A DNA stretch of 64,000 bases from Clarkia xantiana subsp. parviflora (GCA_036873135.1 JAPTYO010000002.1:41593452-41657451); one strand, 5' to 3'; counted from the stretch's first letter, positions 44,545 through 54,476 are shown. Notes: a model not told the origin generated them from the letters alone. Program-made: numbers and translations.

Positions 44545-44618
44545 GTGAGACTTTGCTTTTTTCTTGTTGATGATAGATCGGGTCGTTTGTTCATTAACAC
44601 GTTTCCTTCTTATTGCAG
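44545..44618 (+). other. Intron 3 of the antisense gene
   Basis: GAG|GTGAGA ... CTTATTGCAG|GAG bounds 74 T-rich bases. Removal joins the two long frames exactly in phase 0. Confidence 0.75.
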
Positions 44619-45404
44619 GAGCTCGGGGACTACAACCGTCTCATCGGGTACGTTATTGCCTATGATGAGGCCCGGGAGCGGGACCGAGGGGTCCGCGAGC
44701 AGCTTCAGGCGGATCTCAAGGCCTCCCAGTCTCTGCGGGGGAAGCTTGTCAAGGAGCAGGCTGCCCTTAATCAGAAGATTCGGGATCTTCAGCAGCAGAT
44801 CGCGGACTTCGAGGGGCTCTTGAGGCAAGAGCGGCAGGAGCGGGGGGTGATTGTGGACAGGCTGACCCAGGAGAAGAAGGCTGCCGAGGACCAACTGGTC
44901 CTTGAGAAGAAGGCTTTGGAGGAGCTAATCGCGGGGTTTCCTGCGCAGCTGGCCGAAGCGGAGGAAAAGGGCCGGGAGGACTATCGGAGGTCTGAGGGCT
45001 TCCAAGCTGATTCCATGAAGTTCTTTGGCGCAGAGGTGGAGAACACTCTCTTTAACGCGGTTGAGGAGCTCCACCTGGAGTACGGGGATGCTATCAACTT
45101 CGACAAGTCTCCTTCCTCGCTCCCTTTGCGAAAAAGTACTTTGCTCTCTCCGAGGAGAGTGATGGGGGCAGTACCCCTGTAATTGTCGAAGACGCTTCTG
45201 AACTTCCAAGTGCGGACGCCCCGATAGCCAATCCTCCCGAAGCCAATCCTGTGGATCCCTCTACTACCGACTCCGCGGACCCAGCTGCTGCCAATGATGC
45301 CAACAAGGACCAAGCTTGAATGTTTTATCTTTTTAGAGTCCTTGTATCTTCTTCTCTTGCGTCGTCGTCGGGCCCTTGAGCCCTTATCAATATCAGACTT
45401 CCTT

Positions 45405-46126
45405 AGTTCCGATCTTTTGTTACACTTCTCCGAGTGACTTTACTTATACGCGCTTAAGTCGAAACCTCGGCACTTAAGACATTCTCGTACGTCTTTCCCG
45501 ACGATTTTAATAACTTGCACCACTTAAGGCGACTTAGTTCCGTGCATCACTTAAGACGACTTAATCATTACTTAGGATAAACCTAAAGATTGTGCACCAC
45601 TCAAGGCGACTTAATCCCGTGCATCACTTAAGACGACTTAATCGCTACTTAGGATAAACCTAAAGATCGTGCACCACTCAAGGCGACTTAGTCCCGTGCA
45701 TCACTTAAGACGACTTTTGGATACTTAGAATAAATCTAAGTATTGTGCACCACTTAAGTCGCCTTGATTCCGATCTTTTGTTACACTTCTCCGAGTGACT
45801 TTACTTATACGCGCTTAATTCGAAACCTCGGCACTTAAGACATTCTCGTACGTCTTTCCCGACGATTTTAATAACTTGCACCACTTAAGGCGACTTAGTT
45901 CCGTGCATCACTTAAGACGACTTAATCATTACTTAGGATAAACCTAAAGATTGTGCACCACTCAAGGCGACTTAATCCCGTGCATCACTTAAGACGACTT
46001 AATCGCTACTTAGGATAAACCTAAAGATCGTGCACCACTCAAGGCGATTTAGTCCCGTGCATCACTTAAGACGACTTTTGGATACTTAGAATAAATCTAA
46101 GTATTGTGCACCACTTAAGGCGACTT
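45405..46126. repeat. 361-bp direct duplication
   Basis: The sequence from TTCCGATCTTTTGTTACAC to the GTATTGTGCACCACTTAAG part occurs twice in tandem (about 45405-45765 and 45766-46126) with very few changes. Each copy itself consists of the 26-bp-like CACCACTTAAGGCGACTT units. Confidence 0.9.
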
Positions 46127-46900
46127 CTCTCGTGCACCACTGAAGGCGACTTTTGGATACTTAGAATAAATCTAAGTTTTGTGCACCACTTAAGGCGGCT
46201 TGATCCCGTGCACCACTGAAGGCGACTTTCATCGTGTACCTCTGAAGGCGACTTTCATCGTGCACCACTGAAGGCGACTTTCATCGTGCACCACTGAAGG
46301 CGACTTTCATCGTGCACCACTGAAGGCGACTTTTCTCGTGCACCACTGAAGGCGACTTTTGGATACTTAGAATAAATCTATGTATTGTGCACCACTTAAG
46401 GCGACTTTTCTCGTGCACCACTGAAGGCGACTTTTGGATACTTGAATAAATCTAAGTATTGTGCACCACTTACGGCGGCTTTTATCGTGCACCACTGAAG
46501 GCGACTTTCATCGTGCACCACTGAAGGCGACTTTCATCGTGCACCACTGAAGGCGACTTTCATCGTGCACCACTGAAGGCGACTTTCATCGTGCACCACT
46601 GAAGGCGACTTTTCTCGTGCACCACTGAAGGCGACTTTTCTCGTGCACCACTGAAGGCGACTTTTACACTTAGCATAAATCTAAGGACAACTCTTATTTG
46701 GAAGCAACCTCTTTATTTATTGATGGCATAAGATTGGCTTACATCGAATTAAACGATAAATAGCATACACCACTTAAGGCGATTTTACATCGGGCACCAC
46801 TTAAGGCGACTTTTTCGGGCACCACTTAAGGCAACTTTATCGAGCACCACTTAAGGCGACTTTATCGGGCACCACTTAAGGCGACTTTCTTCAAGCATGG
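46126..46900. repeat. 26-bp minisatellite (TCGTGCACCACTGAAGGCGACTTTCA)
   Basis: The 26-bp unit is repeated about 20 times, interspersed with a longer variant that adds GGATACTTAGAATAAATCTAAG. The right end (46760-46890) uses the variant CGGGCACCACTTAAGGCGACTT. It reaches the pol stop codon. Such 3' arrays of Tat elements are a known source of plant satellite DNA. Confidence 0.92.
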
Positions 46901-47730
46901 TGTTTCTTCAAGTGTTCGCCACTGAAAGAATCCTTTAATGTTCTGCCATCGAGGTCTTACAACTTGTATGCATTTGGAGCTGGCATCCCCACGACCTTAT
47001 AAGGTCCTTCCCATTTTAGTGACATCTTGTTGATTCGATCCAAAAGGGTGAACTCGTTGCGACGCCAAACCAGCTCCCCGACAAAGAACTGTCGGGACTT
47101 CACTCGCCGATTGTAGTACCTGGCCGTCGCTAAACGCATTCGAGCCTGGACTTCATCGGCTTCCCGCCTCTTCTCTTCAAGTAAGTCCAAGTCCAGACGT
47201 CTCACTTCGTCGTTCGTTAGGGGCTCGTAATATCTCATCCGATGGGACGCCACAGCTACCTCCACAGGGGCGACAGCTTCCGTGCCATAAACGAGGCCAA
47301 ACGGAGTCTCTCCTGTTGATCGTTTGGGTGTCGTTCTAACAGCCCAAAGCACATTTTCTAGTTCGTTCAGCCACTTGCCCTTCAAGGCATAGACCCTCTT
47401 CTTCAGGCCATCCATCACGATTTTGTTGGCGGACTCCACCTGGCCATTAGTTTGAGCATGACGTACAGAAGCAGTCCGATGCTCAATGTTCAACTCCTCC
47501 AGATACTCCTTCACCTGAGAGCCGTTGAATGGTGGGCCATTGTCGCTGATCACCACCTTAGGAATTCCGTATCTGGACACGATGTGGGTCTGGAGGAACT
47601 TGACGATCTGGTTCCCCGTTGTTCTGGCCAATGCCTTCGGCTCTATCCTTTTCGAAAAATAATCGATAGCTACAAGTAAATACTTACATTGTCCTTGTGC
47701 TTGTGGAAGAGGTCCCACCAAGTCGATGCC
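46891..47730 (-). CDS. Tat element integrase, core and C-terminal part
   Basis: Continues from the TGA at 47731-47733 in the same frame. It shows GIDLVGPLPQAQG (first catalytic Asp), VAIDYFSKRIEPKAL, VISDNGPPFNG (second Asp), TNGQVESANKIV (Glu), and the C-terminal block NRRVKSRQFFVGELVWRR, LKWEGPYKVVGMPAPNAYKL. A TAA at 46957-46959 interrupts, after which about 20 more family-like residues (DGRTLKDSFSGEHLKKH) run to TGA 46891-46893, the likely true end. Integrase inserts the cDNA. All DDE residues are present. Confidence 0.9.
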
Positions 47731-49029
47731 TCACTGCGCGAAGGGCCAAGCGCTCTTGATGGATGTTAGGTTGGCGGCCGGAGCCGCGATACTCGGGGCG
47801 TACCTCTGGCACGCGTCGCATGATCGGACCAACGCCGTTGCTTCTTTGTTCATCGTGGGCCAATAGTAGCCTAAGTTCAACACCTTCCTCAAAATGGATC
47901 GGGCCCCTTCGTGACAAGCCGCGACCCCCTCGTGCATTTCCTTCAGGATTCGATTGGTGTCGGGTTCTGCTACACACTTCAGGTACGGAGTCGAGAACCA
48001 GCCCTTCTTGTACAGCTGATTATCCAGCATCACATAATTAGACGCGATCCGACATATTCTGTCTGCTGCTACTTTATCCTCGGGGACTGCCCCCGTAGTC
48101 AGATACGCGACTATCGGGGTCATCCAAGTGGGCTCTTCCTCCGATTTTGTCTCAATGGTGCACACCTGTGTTGGGTCGATGTTTGATAAGATCACCTTCT
48201 CCAAGAAGTGCACCTTCCGATTTTCTTCCAAGGGTGCCCCCAGGGCAAACTTACTCAAGGCGTCTGCCTCTACGTTCTCCTCCCTCGGGATAGCCTCGAT
48301 ATCGAAGCTTTTGAAGCCCTCTCTCAAGGCTTGTACCTCTCGTAGATACTTTTTCATTATCGGACTCCTTGCTTCGTATCGCCCTTGAACCTGGTTCACG
48401 ATTAAAGCTGCGTCGCACTTCACTCTCAAGTGATCGATTCCAGTGCCTTTAGCGATTTTTAGGCCCGTGATAAGATCTTCGTACTCCGCTTCGTTGTTTG
48501 TGGCCTTGAATGTTAAAGCCAAGGCGTATCGGAGCGGTTCACCTTCACCTGGTGGTATCAACAAGAAGCCCGCTCCTGATCCGTCTGAACTCGCGGAGCC
48601 ATCCGTGTACATCTCCCAGATATTTTCCTTGTTTGGCTGTTCTGATTGCTCTGCCCTCTCTGGTTGTACTTCTGTCGGGACTTCCATGGTTGCCCCCTCT
48701 ACAGGGCCCGCTTCTTCCAGATCGGGGGCTGTAGACTCTGCTATGAAATCTGCTAATGCCTGACCCTTAATGGCTTTTCTTGGAGCGAAGTGTATGCGAA
48801 ACTCGCTAAGCTCTACTGCCCATTTCACTAATCTCCCCGACGCATCCGGTCGAATCAAAAAATGCTTTAAAGGCTGGTTCGTTAGCACAGTGATCTCGTG
48901 TGCGTGGAAATATGGCCTTAGCTTCCGAGCAGTAATAATCAACGCAAAGAGGTACTTCTCAACAGCGGGGTAGTTCAATTCAGATTTGGCAAATGCCTTG
49001 ATAGACGGGGACTTGATTACCCTCGACAA
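47731..49029 (-). CDS. Tat element RNase H, second RNase H and integrase zinc domain
   Basis: The frame begins after a frameshift near 49030 with the end of the gypsy RNase H (YPAVEKYLFALIITARKL, HFLIRPDASGRLVKWAVEL). Then the archaeal-type RNase H (MYTDGSASSDGSGAGFLL, ATNNEAEYEDLITGL, EENVEADALSKFA, about 48190-48650). Then the integrase zinc segment with two His (HEGVAACHEGARS) and RSCDACQRYA (CxxC). It stops at TGA 47731-47733, a TGG Trp codon changed by one base in front of GIDLVGP. Two RNase H domains mark the Tat clade. Confidence 0.9.
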   Translation of the reverse strand: MSRVIKSPSIKAFAKSELNYPAVEKYLFALIITARKLRPYFHAHEITVLTNQPLKHFLIRPDASGRLVKWAVELSEFRIHFAPRKAIKGQALADFIAESTAPDLEEAGPVEGATMEVPTEVQPERAEQSEQPNKENIWEMYTDGSASSDGSGAGFLLIPPGEGEPLRYALALTFKATNNEAEYEDLITGLKIAKGTGIDHLRVKCDAALIVNQVQGRYEARSPIMKKYLREVQALREGFKSFDIEAIPREENVEADALSKFALGAPLEENRKVHFLEKVILSNIDPTQVCTIETKSEEEPTWMTPIVAYLTTGAVPEDKVAADRICRIASNYVMLDNQLYKKGWFSTPYLKCVAEPDTNRILKEMHEGVAACHEGARSILRKVLNLGYYWPTMNKEATALVRSCDACQRYAPSIAAPAANLTSIKSAWPFAQ

Positions 49030-49035
49030 TCTTTA

Positions 49036-52000
49036 CTAATACAGAGCTAATGGCAAATTCAGAAACAGCCAAATAAAGGAAGAGCGGCTCGCCTGGAACC
49101 GGTTTTGCCAGCGGCGGGAGTGTGCGAAGGTGCTGCTTGAGTGCTTGGAACGCTTCTTCACATTTGGCGGTCCATTCGAATTTTTGTTGGCCCTCAAGAC
49201 TTCAAAAAACGGCATTGATCGGTCGCTGGCTTTGGACAAGAAGCGGTTCATTGCAGCTAGTCGTCCATTCAGTACTTGCACCTCCCGATGGTTTATCGGG
49301 GACTGCATCTCCTCGATTGCCCTCAGCTTCTCAGGATTCACTTCAATTCCTCTCTGACTCACCATGAAGCCCAAGAATTTCCCTGAGTGGACTCCGAAGG
49401 CGCATTTCGTCGGGTTCAAGCGGACTTGATGGAGCCTCATCCGCTCAAACGCCATGGTAAGGTTGTGTACGTGGTCCTCGGCTTGTCGGGACTTCACCAG
49501 CATATCGTCCACGTAAGCTTCCATGGTTTCTCCCAGCATATCTCCAAACAGTTTGTTCACCATCCGTTGGTAGGTGGCCCCAGCATTGATCAACCCGAAA
49601 GGCATGACATCGTAGTGGTAGATGTCACTGTCCGCGTAGAACGCTGTGTGGGGAGCGTCTTCCTTGGCCATTTTGATCTGGTTGTATCCTGAGTACGCAT
49701 CCATGAAACTCAACAGCTCATGTCCCGACGTGGCATCCACCAGCTGGTCGATCCTCGGGAGTGGATAGCAGTCCTTTGGGCAAGCCTTGTTCAGGTCGCG
49801 GAAGTCCACGCACATTCGCCATTTCCCGTTAGTCTTCTTCACCAGCACTGGGTTGGCCACCCAAGTGTGGAATCGGAGCTGCTTAATGAACCCGGCGTCG
49901 AGCAACCTGCCCACCTCCTGCTGGATCGCAATCTTCTTATCCGTGCCCATCGGACGCCTTTTTTGCGTGATAGGCTTGATCGCGGGGTCTATCTTTAGCT
50001 CGTGTACGATCACATCGGGGCTGATTCCTGGCATATCGCTCGGGGACCAGGCAAACAGCTCCTTGAACTCCTTCAACAACTCCACCAATTTTTGGGTTGT
50101 CTCCTCAGTCAGAGCAGACCCGATTTTCACCTTCCTCTGGGGTTCGTCGATCTCGACTTCTTTCAGATCTTCTACGGGGGCGGGACGCCCAAACTCTTCT
50201 CTGGGATCTGTGTCTGTCTGGAGGATAGTCATGGCCTCTCGCCTCCTCCTCCGGGTGGCATTAACATAGCATTTTCGGGAAGCCACCTGGTCGCCCTTGA
50301 CCTCTCCGACTCCGTGGTCGGTCGGGAACTTCATCTTCTGGTGCACAGTCGAGGCAACCGCCATCAGAGGATTAATGGTGGTTCTCCCGATAATTGCATT
50401 GTAGGTCCCCGCGGAATCAACCACGACAAACTCCACGTTCCTTCTTTCTGATTTCCACCCGCTACCAAACTCCACTGGTAAGGTGATTACTCCTAGCGGG
50501 TAGGAGGTTGAGCAAGAGAACCCGACCATCGGGAAGTTTGCCTCCTTTAGATCTTTCTTCGTCTTCTCCATAGCTTCCAGCGCGTCCATGAATAGGATGT
50601 CGGAGGAGCTCCGCCCGTCGATTAGAATTCTCTTCATTTCGAACCCGTCTACATCCAAGGTTACCACCAAGGCATCGTCATGCGGAGTCTCTACGCCTAT
50701 GAGGTCCTCCGACGAGAAGGAGATCACCATCTCTTCTTTCAAGGTCCAGGATCGGGACCTCTTACCCAACACCACTGCTGTAGGGATTCTAGAGGCATAA
50801 ACTTCTCGGGCGGATGAGGTATCACCTCCAGCAGCAAACCCTCCATGAATCACGTTGATAGTGCCCCGTCTCTCCTTGCGAGCACCGGATGACTCTGGAT
50901 CGGTTCTCTTCTTCTTTGGGGACCGATCGCGGGATCGGGAACGGGACCGCGATCGGGACCGAGAGCGGGATCGGCACCGCTTATCCCCGACAAATTCCTT
51001 AAGCTTCCCCTTCTGGATCAGCTTTTCAATCTCCTTCTTCAGCTCCCGACAGTGATTGGTGTCGTGGCCATTTGCGCGGTGAAATCGACAATAGCGATCT
51101 GTGCGGGACCCCAGGAATTCTCCATCTTTCTTCGGGGGGTACCTGGAGATACCTTGTCGTTCCATGACTGTCAGCACTTCCGCCATGGAGCAGTTGAGAG
51201 GAATGTCAAAATCCTCCCGCTTATCCTTCCTTGAAGAACGTCTGTCGTCCCTCCGATCCGGACGACCTCGATTCTTGCCACTGTCGGGTTTACCCTTTGA
51301 CTTACGATCGTCGAAAGGCTTACTTGACTGCTTCCCTTTGTTCGACTTTGGGGGTTCCAGTTCTCCCGTGGCTATCTTTGACTCCTGGACATCGATCTGC
51401 CGCTTCACCCTCTTCTGTAATGCCTCCATATTCCACACAGCCTTCTCAGCCACGCTGTGCATCAGGTCGGAGCCATAGGGGCCTGTCAGGTTCCGAATGA
51501 AGGTACGGATGGTTTCGCCCTCAGAGATTTCTTCATCTATCTCTGCTACGCTGGCTGTGTACCGCTGGTAATAGTGAGCCAGCGATTCGTCGGGCTTCTG
51601 CACCACCTGGGTCAGGGACCTCACGCTCTTCAATAAACGCCTCCGACCCTGGTACTGCTGAATGAATCGATCGTGCATGTCTGCCCAGCAAGTGATGCAG
51701 CCTGGGGGCAGACTAAAGAACCAAGTCAGGGCCCTTTCTCCCAGTGTGTTCGGGAACAACGTACACACTATGTCTTCACTTGGGGCTCTTCCCAGACACG
51801 CCATGAGGTGCTTCTGGACGTGGCGAACTGGATCTCCTTCGCCATCATACTCCTTTATCGTGGGGATGCCTAGCCCAGGCGGGGCTAGGGTGTCAATGAG
51901 TCGGGGGACGAAGGGATGAGTGGATCGATCCCTCAGCTCCGATACCAGCGGCTTCTGTTCTCCCATACAGATGTTCACGATCTTTACCACCTGGTCGGGG

Positions 52001-52491
52001 GTGATGGGACCATTCAGGGGAATGGTCCTGTGCTGTACTGGTCCTGGCCCATCAACCACGAACCTCTCCGGCTGACCGGTCGCCCTACCTCTGTCTTGGC
52101 CTCGGGGCGGGGCTTCCTGTGCGTTCCGACCCTCTGTTGGCGGGGTCGCTTCCTCCAACGGGGGCATCTCCTCCTGCCTCCTCGCAGCCTCTCTTCGATC
52201 CAAGAGAGCCTCTACAGCCGCCAGAAACATGGGCATGGCCTCTGCCACGGCCCTCGTCAAATCTGCAGCTGGGGGAGCCTCCTGCCCCCTGTTGTCCTGG
52301 TGCTGAGGGGCAACATCTTCGGGATGCGATCCATTGTGCCCTCCTGTCTGGGAGAGCTCAGCCGGGGGATGGTTCTGGTTTTCCTCTTGTTCTGGTACTG
52401 AATTCAGATTCGTTGCAGCGGGGTGACGGGAACCACCGGATTGTCCCTGTCTTCTGTTCTTGCCAGCCGCCATTGATCGAGTAGAAGGCAT
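49036..52491 (-). CDS. Tat element gag, protease and reverse transcriptase
   Basis: The likely start is ATG 52489-52491, 22 bases after the PBS; the open frame runs further up only by chance into the LTR. Order: Gln/Pro/Glu-rich N-terminus, capsid domain (about 51350-51900, ALTWFFSLPPGCITCWADM, FIQQYQGRRRLLKS), knuckle CRFHRANGHDTNHC (about 51050-51090), an Arg-Ser repeat (about 50915-50985), protease ILIDGRSSSDIL (Gly to Arg in the usual DGGSS, about 50605), then RT with VDFRDLNKACPKD, SFMDAYSGYNQI and YVDDMLVKS (about 49490-49515). At about 49190 a one-base slip in an A run shifts the frame, which ends at 49036. The family makes one polyprotein, so this is a late break. Confidence 0.93.
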   Translation of the reverse strand: MPSTRSMAAGKNRRQGQSGGSRHPAATNLNSVPEQEENQNHPPAELSQTGGHNGSHPEDVAPQHQDNRGQEAPPAADLTRAVAEAMPMFLAAVEALLDRREAARRQEEMPPLEEATPPTEGRNAQEAPPRGQDRGRATGQPERFVVDGPGPVQHRTIPLNGPITPDQVVKIVNICMGEQKPLVSELRDRSTHPFVPRLIDTLAPPGLGIPTIKEYDGEGDPVRHVQKHLMACLGRAPSEDIVCTLFPNTLGERALTWFFSLPPGCITCWADMHDRFIQQYQGRRRLLKSVRSLTQVVQKPDESLAHYYQRYTASVAEIDEEISEGETIRTFIRNLTGPYGSDLMHSVAEKAVWNMEALQKRVKRQIDVQESKIATGELEPPKSNKGKQSSKPFDDRKSKGKPDSGKNRGRPDRRDDRRSSRKDKREDFDIPLNCSMAEVLTVMERQGISRYPPKKDGEFLGSRTDRYCRFHRANGHDTNHCRELKKEIEKLIQKGKLKEFVGDKRCRSRSRSRSRSRSRSRDRSPKKKRTDPESSGARKERRGTINVIHGGFAAGGDTSSAREVYASRIPTAVVLGKRSRSWTLKEEMVISFSSEDLIGVETPHDDALVVTLDVDGFEMKRILIDGRSSSDILFMDALEAMEKTKKDLKEANFPMVGFSCSTSYPLGVITLPVEFGSGWKSERRNVEFVVVDSAGTYNAIIGRTTINPLMAVASTVHQKMKFPTDHGVGEVKGDQVASRKCYVNATRRRRREAMTILQTDTDPREEFGRPAPVEDLKEVEIDEPQRKVKIGSALTEETTQKLVELLKEFKELFAWSPSDMPGISPDVIVHELKIDPAIKPITQKRRPMGTDKKIAIQQEVGRLLDAGFIKQLRFHTWVANPVLVKKTNGKWRMCVDFRDLNKACPKDCYPLPRIDQLVDATSGHELLSFMDAYSGYNQIKMAKEDAPHTAFYADSDIYHYDVMPFGLINAGATYQRMVNKLFGDMLGETMEAYVDDMLVKSRQAEDHVHNLTMAFERMRLHQVRLNPTKCAFGVHSGKFLGFMVSQRGIEVNPEKLRAIEEMQSPINHREVQVLNGRLAAMNRFLSKASDRSMPFFEVLRANKNSNGPPNVKKRSKHSSSTFAHSRRWQNRFQASRSSFIWLFLNLPLALY
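50915..50985 (-). other. Arg-Ser dipeptide repeat in Tat gag
   Basis: About ten RS/SR dipeptides in a row, then RDRSPKKKR, lie between the nucleocapsid knuckle and the protease. This resembles the RS domains of SR splicing factors. It is part of the open gag frame, so it was translated when the element was active. Confidence 0.85.
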
Positions 52492-52512
52492 ATCAGCTTT
52501 TTGTTTGATTCC

Positions 52513-52526
52513 CACAGACGGCGCCA
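52513..52526 (-). promoter_or_regulatory. Primer-binding site of the Tat/Retand-like element
   Basis: The minus strand reads TGGCGCCGTCTGTG, one base from the 5' LTR. Same site type as at 4996 and 22811. Confidence 0.88.
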
Positions 52527-52527
52527 A

Positions 52528-53224
52528 TGTTGGATCACGGTGGAACTCCGGTACGGACTTTGACGGCAATCCTAGCTCCTTTGCTCCACGCAATCCAGCA
52601 AGAGGGGATAGTCCGGGCGGTGACCCAGAATCCCTCTCCGATGCTTAAATGAGTATCTCGTATGACTGGCATGTAATAAACTTAGAGTGTATTCAACTCA
52701 ACGTAAGTCTTTCTGAGGTGATCTCCTGCCCTTTTATAGGCAAAGAGATGCCTCAGGTACCTGGCGAACCGTTAGGGGTGGTTAGCCCGTATCCCGCATA
52801 TCTCGGACGTGATCTTGCGTATCTTAGCCATGCCCCGCATATCTCGGCCACGCTCCGTGTATCTTAACCACGTTCCGCGTATCTCGGCCACGCCCCGCAT
52901 ATCTTTGCTTTATCCTCTGATAACGAGTCCCGACTCCCGTCGGGGACTCCAGAGTTATCTCGTTGTGTCACCGCTCGGGGCCCCTCGTCATCGTGACAGG
53001 GCCAATCATTCTCAGGGATTCATCATCGGGGCCTACTTAAAGGCTTCTTATCGGGAGCTTCCAGCTCCACTGTCGGAACCGACTCTGTCGGTACCTTGCC
53101 TCGTCGGGACTCCCTTCGTCGGGACCCTTCTCCTAGGTCATCTTGACCTTCACTCTGGGCCTGGTGGGCCTGTTTGCCGTTTCCTTGCCGTTAAAGGGCC
53201 TGACGGCTATAGTCGGACCCATCA
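52528..53224 (-). repeat. 5' LTR of the Tat/Retand-like element
   Basis: The 697-bp LTR starts TGTTGGATCACGG and ends GGACCCATCA. A minus-strand TATAAAAGGGC box lies at about 52729-52738. Short tandem variants of CGTATCTCGGCCACGCTC lie at about 52795-52910. The target duplication cannot be tested because the other side is hidden by the gap. Confidence 0.93.
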
Positions 53225-54476
53225 TGCGTGAATATGTAAGCATGTGCGTATGCTGAAGACTCATAAAAAGAGTTAGAAAAATTAAGGAGAGGTAAACCTT
53301 CACCGTCACACTACACAAAGGACTGTGTGTTATGGACGCGGAGGTCCTGAGATTGTGAGGCGTCATGCATCCGTTGCATCATTTATGAACGCCTTATAAT
53401 AGGAGTATGCTCGCAACGTATGTGTCGAGAGACGAGGCATTTGTCGATATAGTATTTCCCCCGGAGGGGGAGCGTTTGTAATGACGTGGTCGAGTACACG
53501 CATGTATGTGTTGTATAGGCGCGTAGATCGCGTAGGTATATGTAAGTGCCGATTCTAATCACGGGCGTACTAGCCCCTTATTCGCGAGGTGTTAGGCCTC
53601 CGACGTGTTGTCGATGAACACTCCATAATAGATGCGTTGTTAAGTTGCGCCGACGCGCGTAGTGTTAGGTCGTCCAGACGACGCGCGTAGTGTCGTATAG
53701 GCTGTATAAGTGTTGGGACAAGGCCCTTATTGACATAGAGTTACCCCCGTATAGAGGATGTTCGTTATGTAGTAGTTGTGAACTTACAAGTTCGTAGGTG
53801 TGGAGTTGCCCCCGTCCCGTGTAGGGTATGTTCGCCACATAGTTGTCTTGGACGCGGGATGTTGACCCTCATGTCAACTGCTACTTGGTTTTTCCGAGGT
53901 AGGGAGAAGGCTAGAGGTCGACGAGGCGACGTACCCTTCCATGGTGTTGGTCAGAGGTCAGCGTGGCGACGTGCCTATCCATGTTGTTGCCGCAACCTGG
54001 TGTTTTCAAGGTAGAGTGCTTCCTGCAGTCGCTACTTGGTTATTGGTATATTGATGCGACGCACATACATAAAAGTCGTTCAGCGATTCGTGGACACATC
54101 AGCCACTTAGAGTTACGTGGACATGATAGCCACTTAGTGATGCGCAGACTTGATATCCACTTCTAGATATGCGGACATGATAGCCGCTTAAAGACGCGCA
54201 GGCTTGCTAGCCACTTGGTGTACCTGTTAGGTGCTTCGTATGTGAGGTGTTAGATCTCGCATTGACGTTCGTGGCGTTCGTGGTATTCTTACTATTAGAA
54301 TTTAGAAGCAGATCGTCGCACCTTGTTTTTGTGTCAAAACATGCGCGCATTGCACCGTGTATGTTGCCATTATACTTACTTTCTGAACTAGAGGTGTTGC
54401 TTCTCCTCTTAATGCGTCGACATGCGTGTGCTACGCTAGGTGACTTCGTACTTAGTTTTTGATTGGGAGGTGTTAC
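53225..54476 (-). other. Internal region of the outer Tat-type element, right of the nested copy
   Basis: No gene is seen. It contains GC-skewed repeats (GTTGCCCCCGT words near 53740-53830; GGTCAGCGTGGCGACGT-like words near 53915-53975) and a diverged reverse array of the 27-bp unit (GTGGACATGATAGCCACTTA, about 54090-54230). Confidence 0.6.

Larger units (their letters stand above)
42610..45319 (+). pseudogene. Antisense intron-containing gene of the Tat element (plant-mobile/gypsy-type transposon domain plus coiled coil)
   Basis: The gene runs opposite to gag-pol in the stretch between pol and 3' LTR. Predicted exons: 42610-42616; 42708-43516; 43554-44544; 44619-45319. Exon 2 carries a globular domain of the 'putative gypsy-type transposon' (Transposase_28/plant-mobile-like) kind, for example HAIRLWNAFQVLCLRQKWVYS and PRMPKWSKQQLARYGW. 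Exon 3 has a bipartite basic stretch (KRKSAKK and PKRKR, about 43625-43700) suggesting nuclear import, then a Pro/Ser-rich part. Exon 4 is a long coiled coil (LQADLKASQSLRGKLVKEQ) and an acidic Ser/Pro tail ending TGA 45317-45319. Damage: TAG at 43364-43366, a frame slip near 44165, another near 45120. Function is unknown. Confidence 0.72.
41533..53224 (-). mobile_element. Tat/Retand-like Ty3/gypsy retrotransposon, nearly complete
   Basis: On the minus strand: 5' LTR 52528-53224, PBS 52513-52526, gag-pol 52491 to 46891, a tandem-repeat region (45400-46900), an antisense gene (42610-45319, plus strand), purine tract and 3' LTR (41533-42054, start hidden by the gap). The LTRs show six differences in 522 bp by eye, so it is young. 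Second RNase H and the antisense ORF between pol and 3' LTR are known features of Tat elements. A few frameshifts and stops inactivate pol. Confidence 0.93.
39700..54476 (-). mobile_element. Tat-type LTR element, minus strand, related to 22046-31918, with nested insertion
   Basis: A 3' LTR (39700-40791) is followed to the right by 3' internal sequence (40792-41509), the N gap, the nested element 41533-53224, and more internal sequence (53225-54476). The internal part carries reverse copies of the repeat units of the 22046-31918 element: the GGACATGATAGCC units at about 54115-54180 and CATGTRTATG-type low complexity. Its 5' part and 5' LTR are lost where the copia LTR begins at 54477. Confidence 0.7.

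Noticed and set aside
42639..45313. Other frames overlapping the antisense gene on both strands
   Set aside because: They overlap the better supported exons and lack domains; the frame used has splice sites and a coherent product.
49122..52484. Many plus-strand frames of 60-160 codons
   Set aside because: They are shadows of the minus-strand gag-pol frame of the Tat element.
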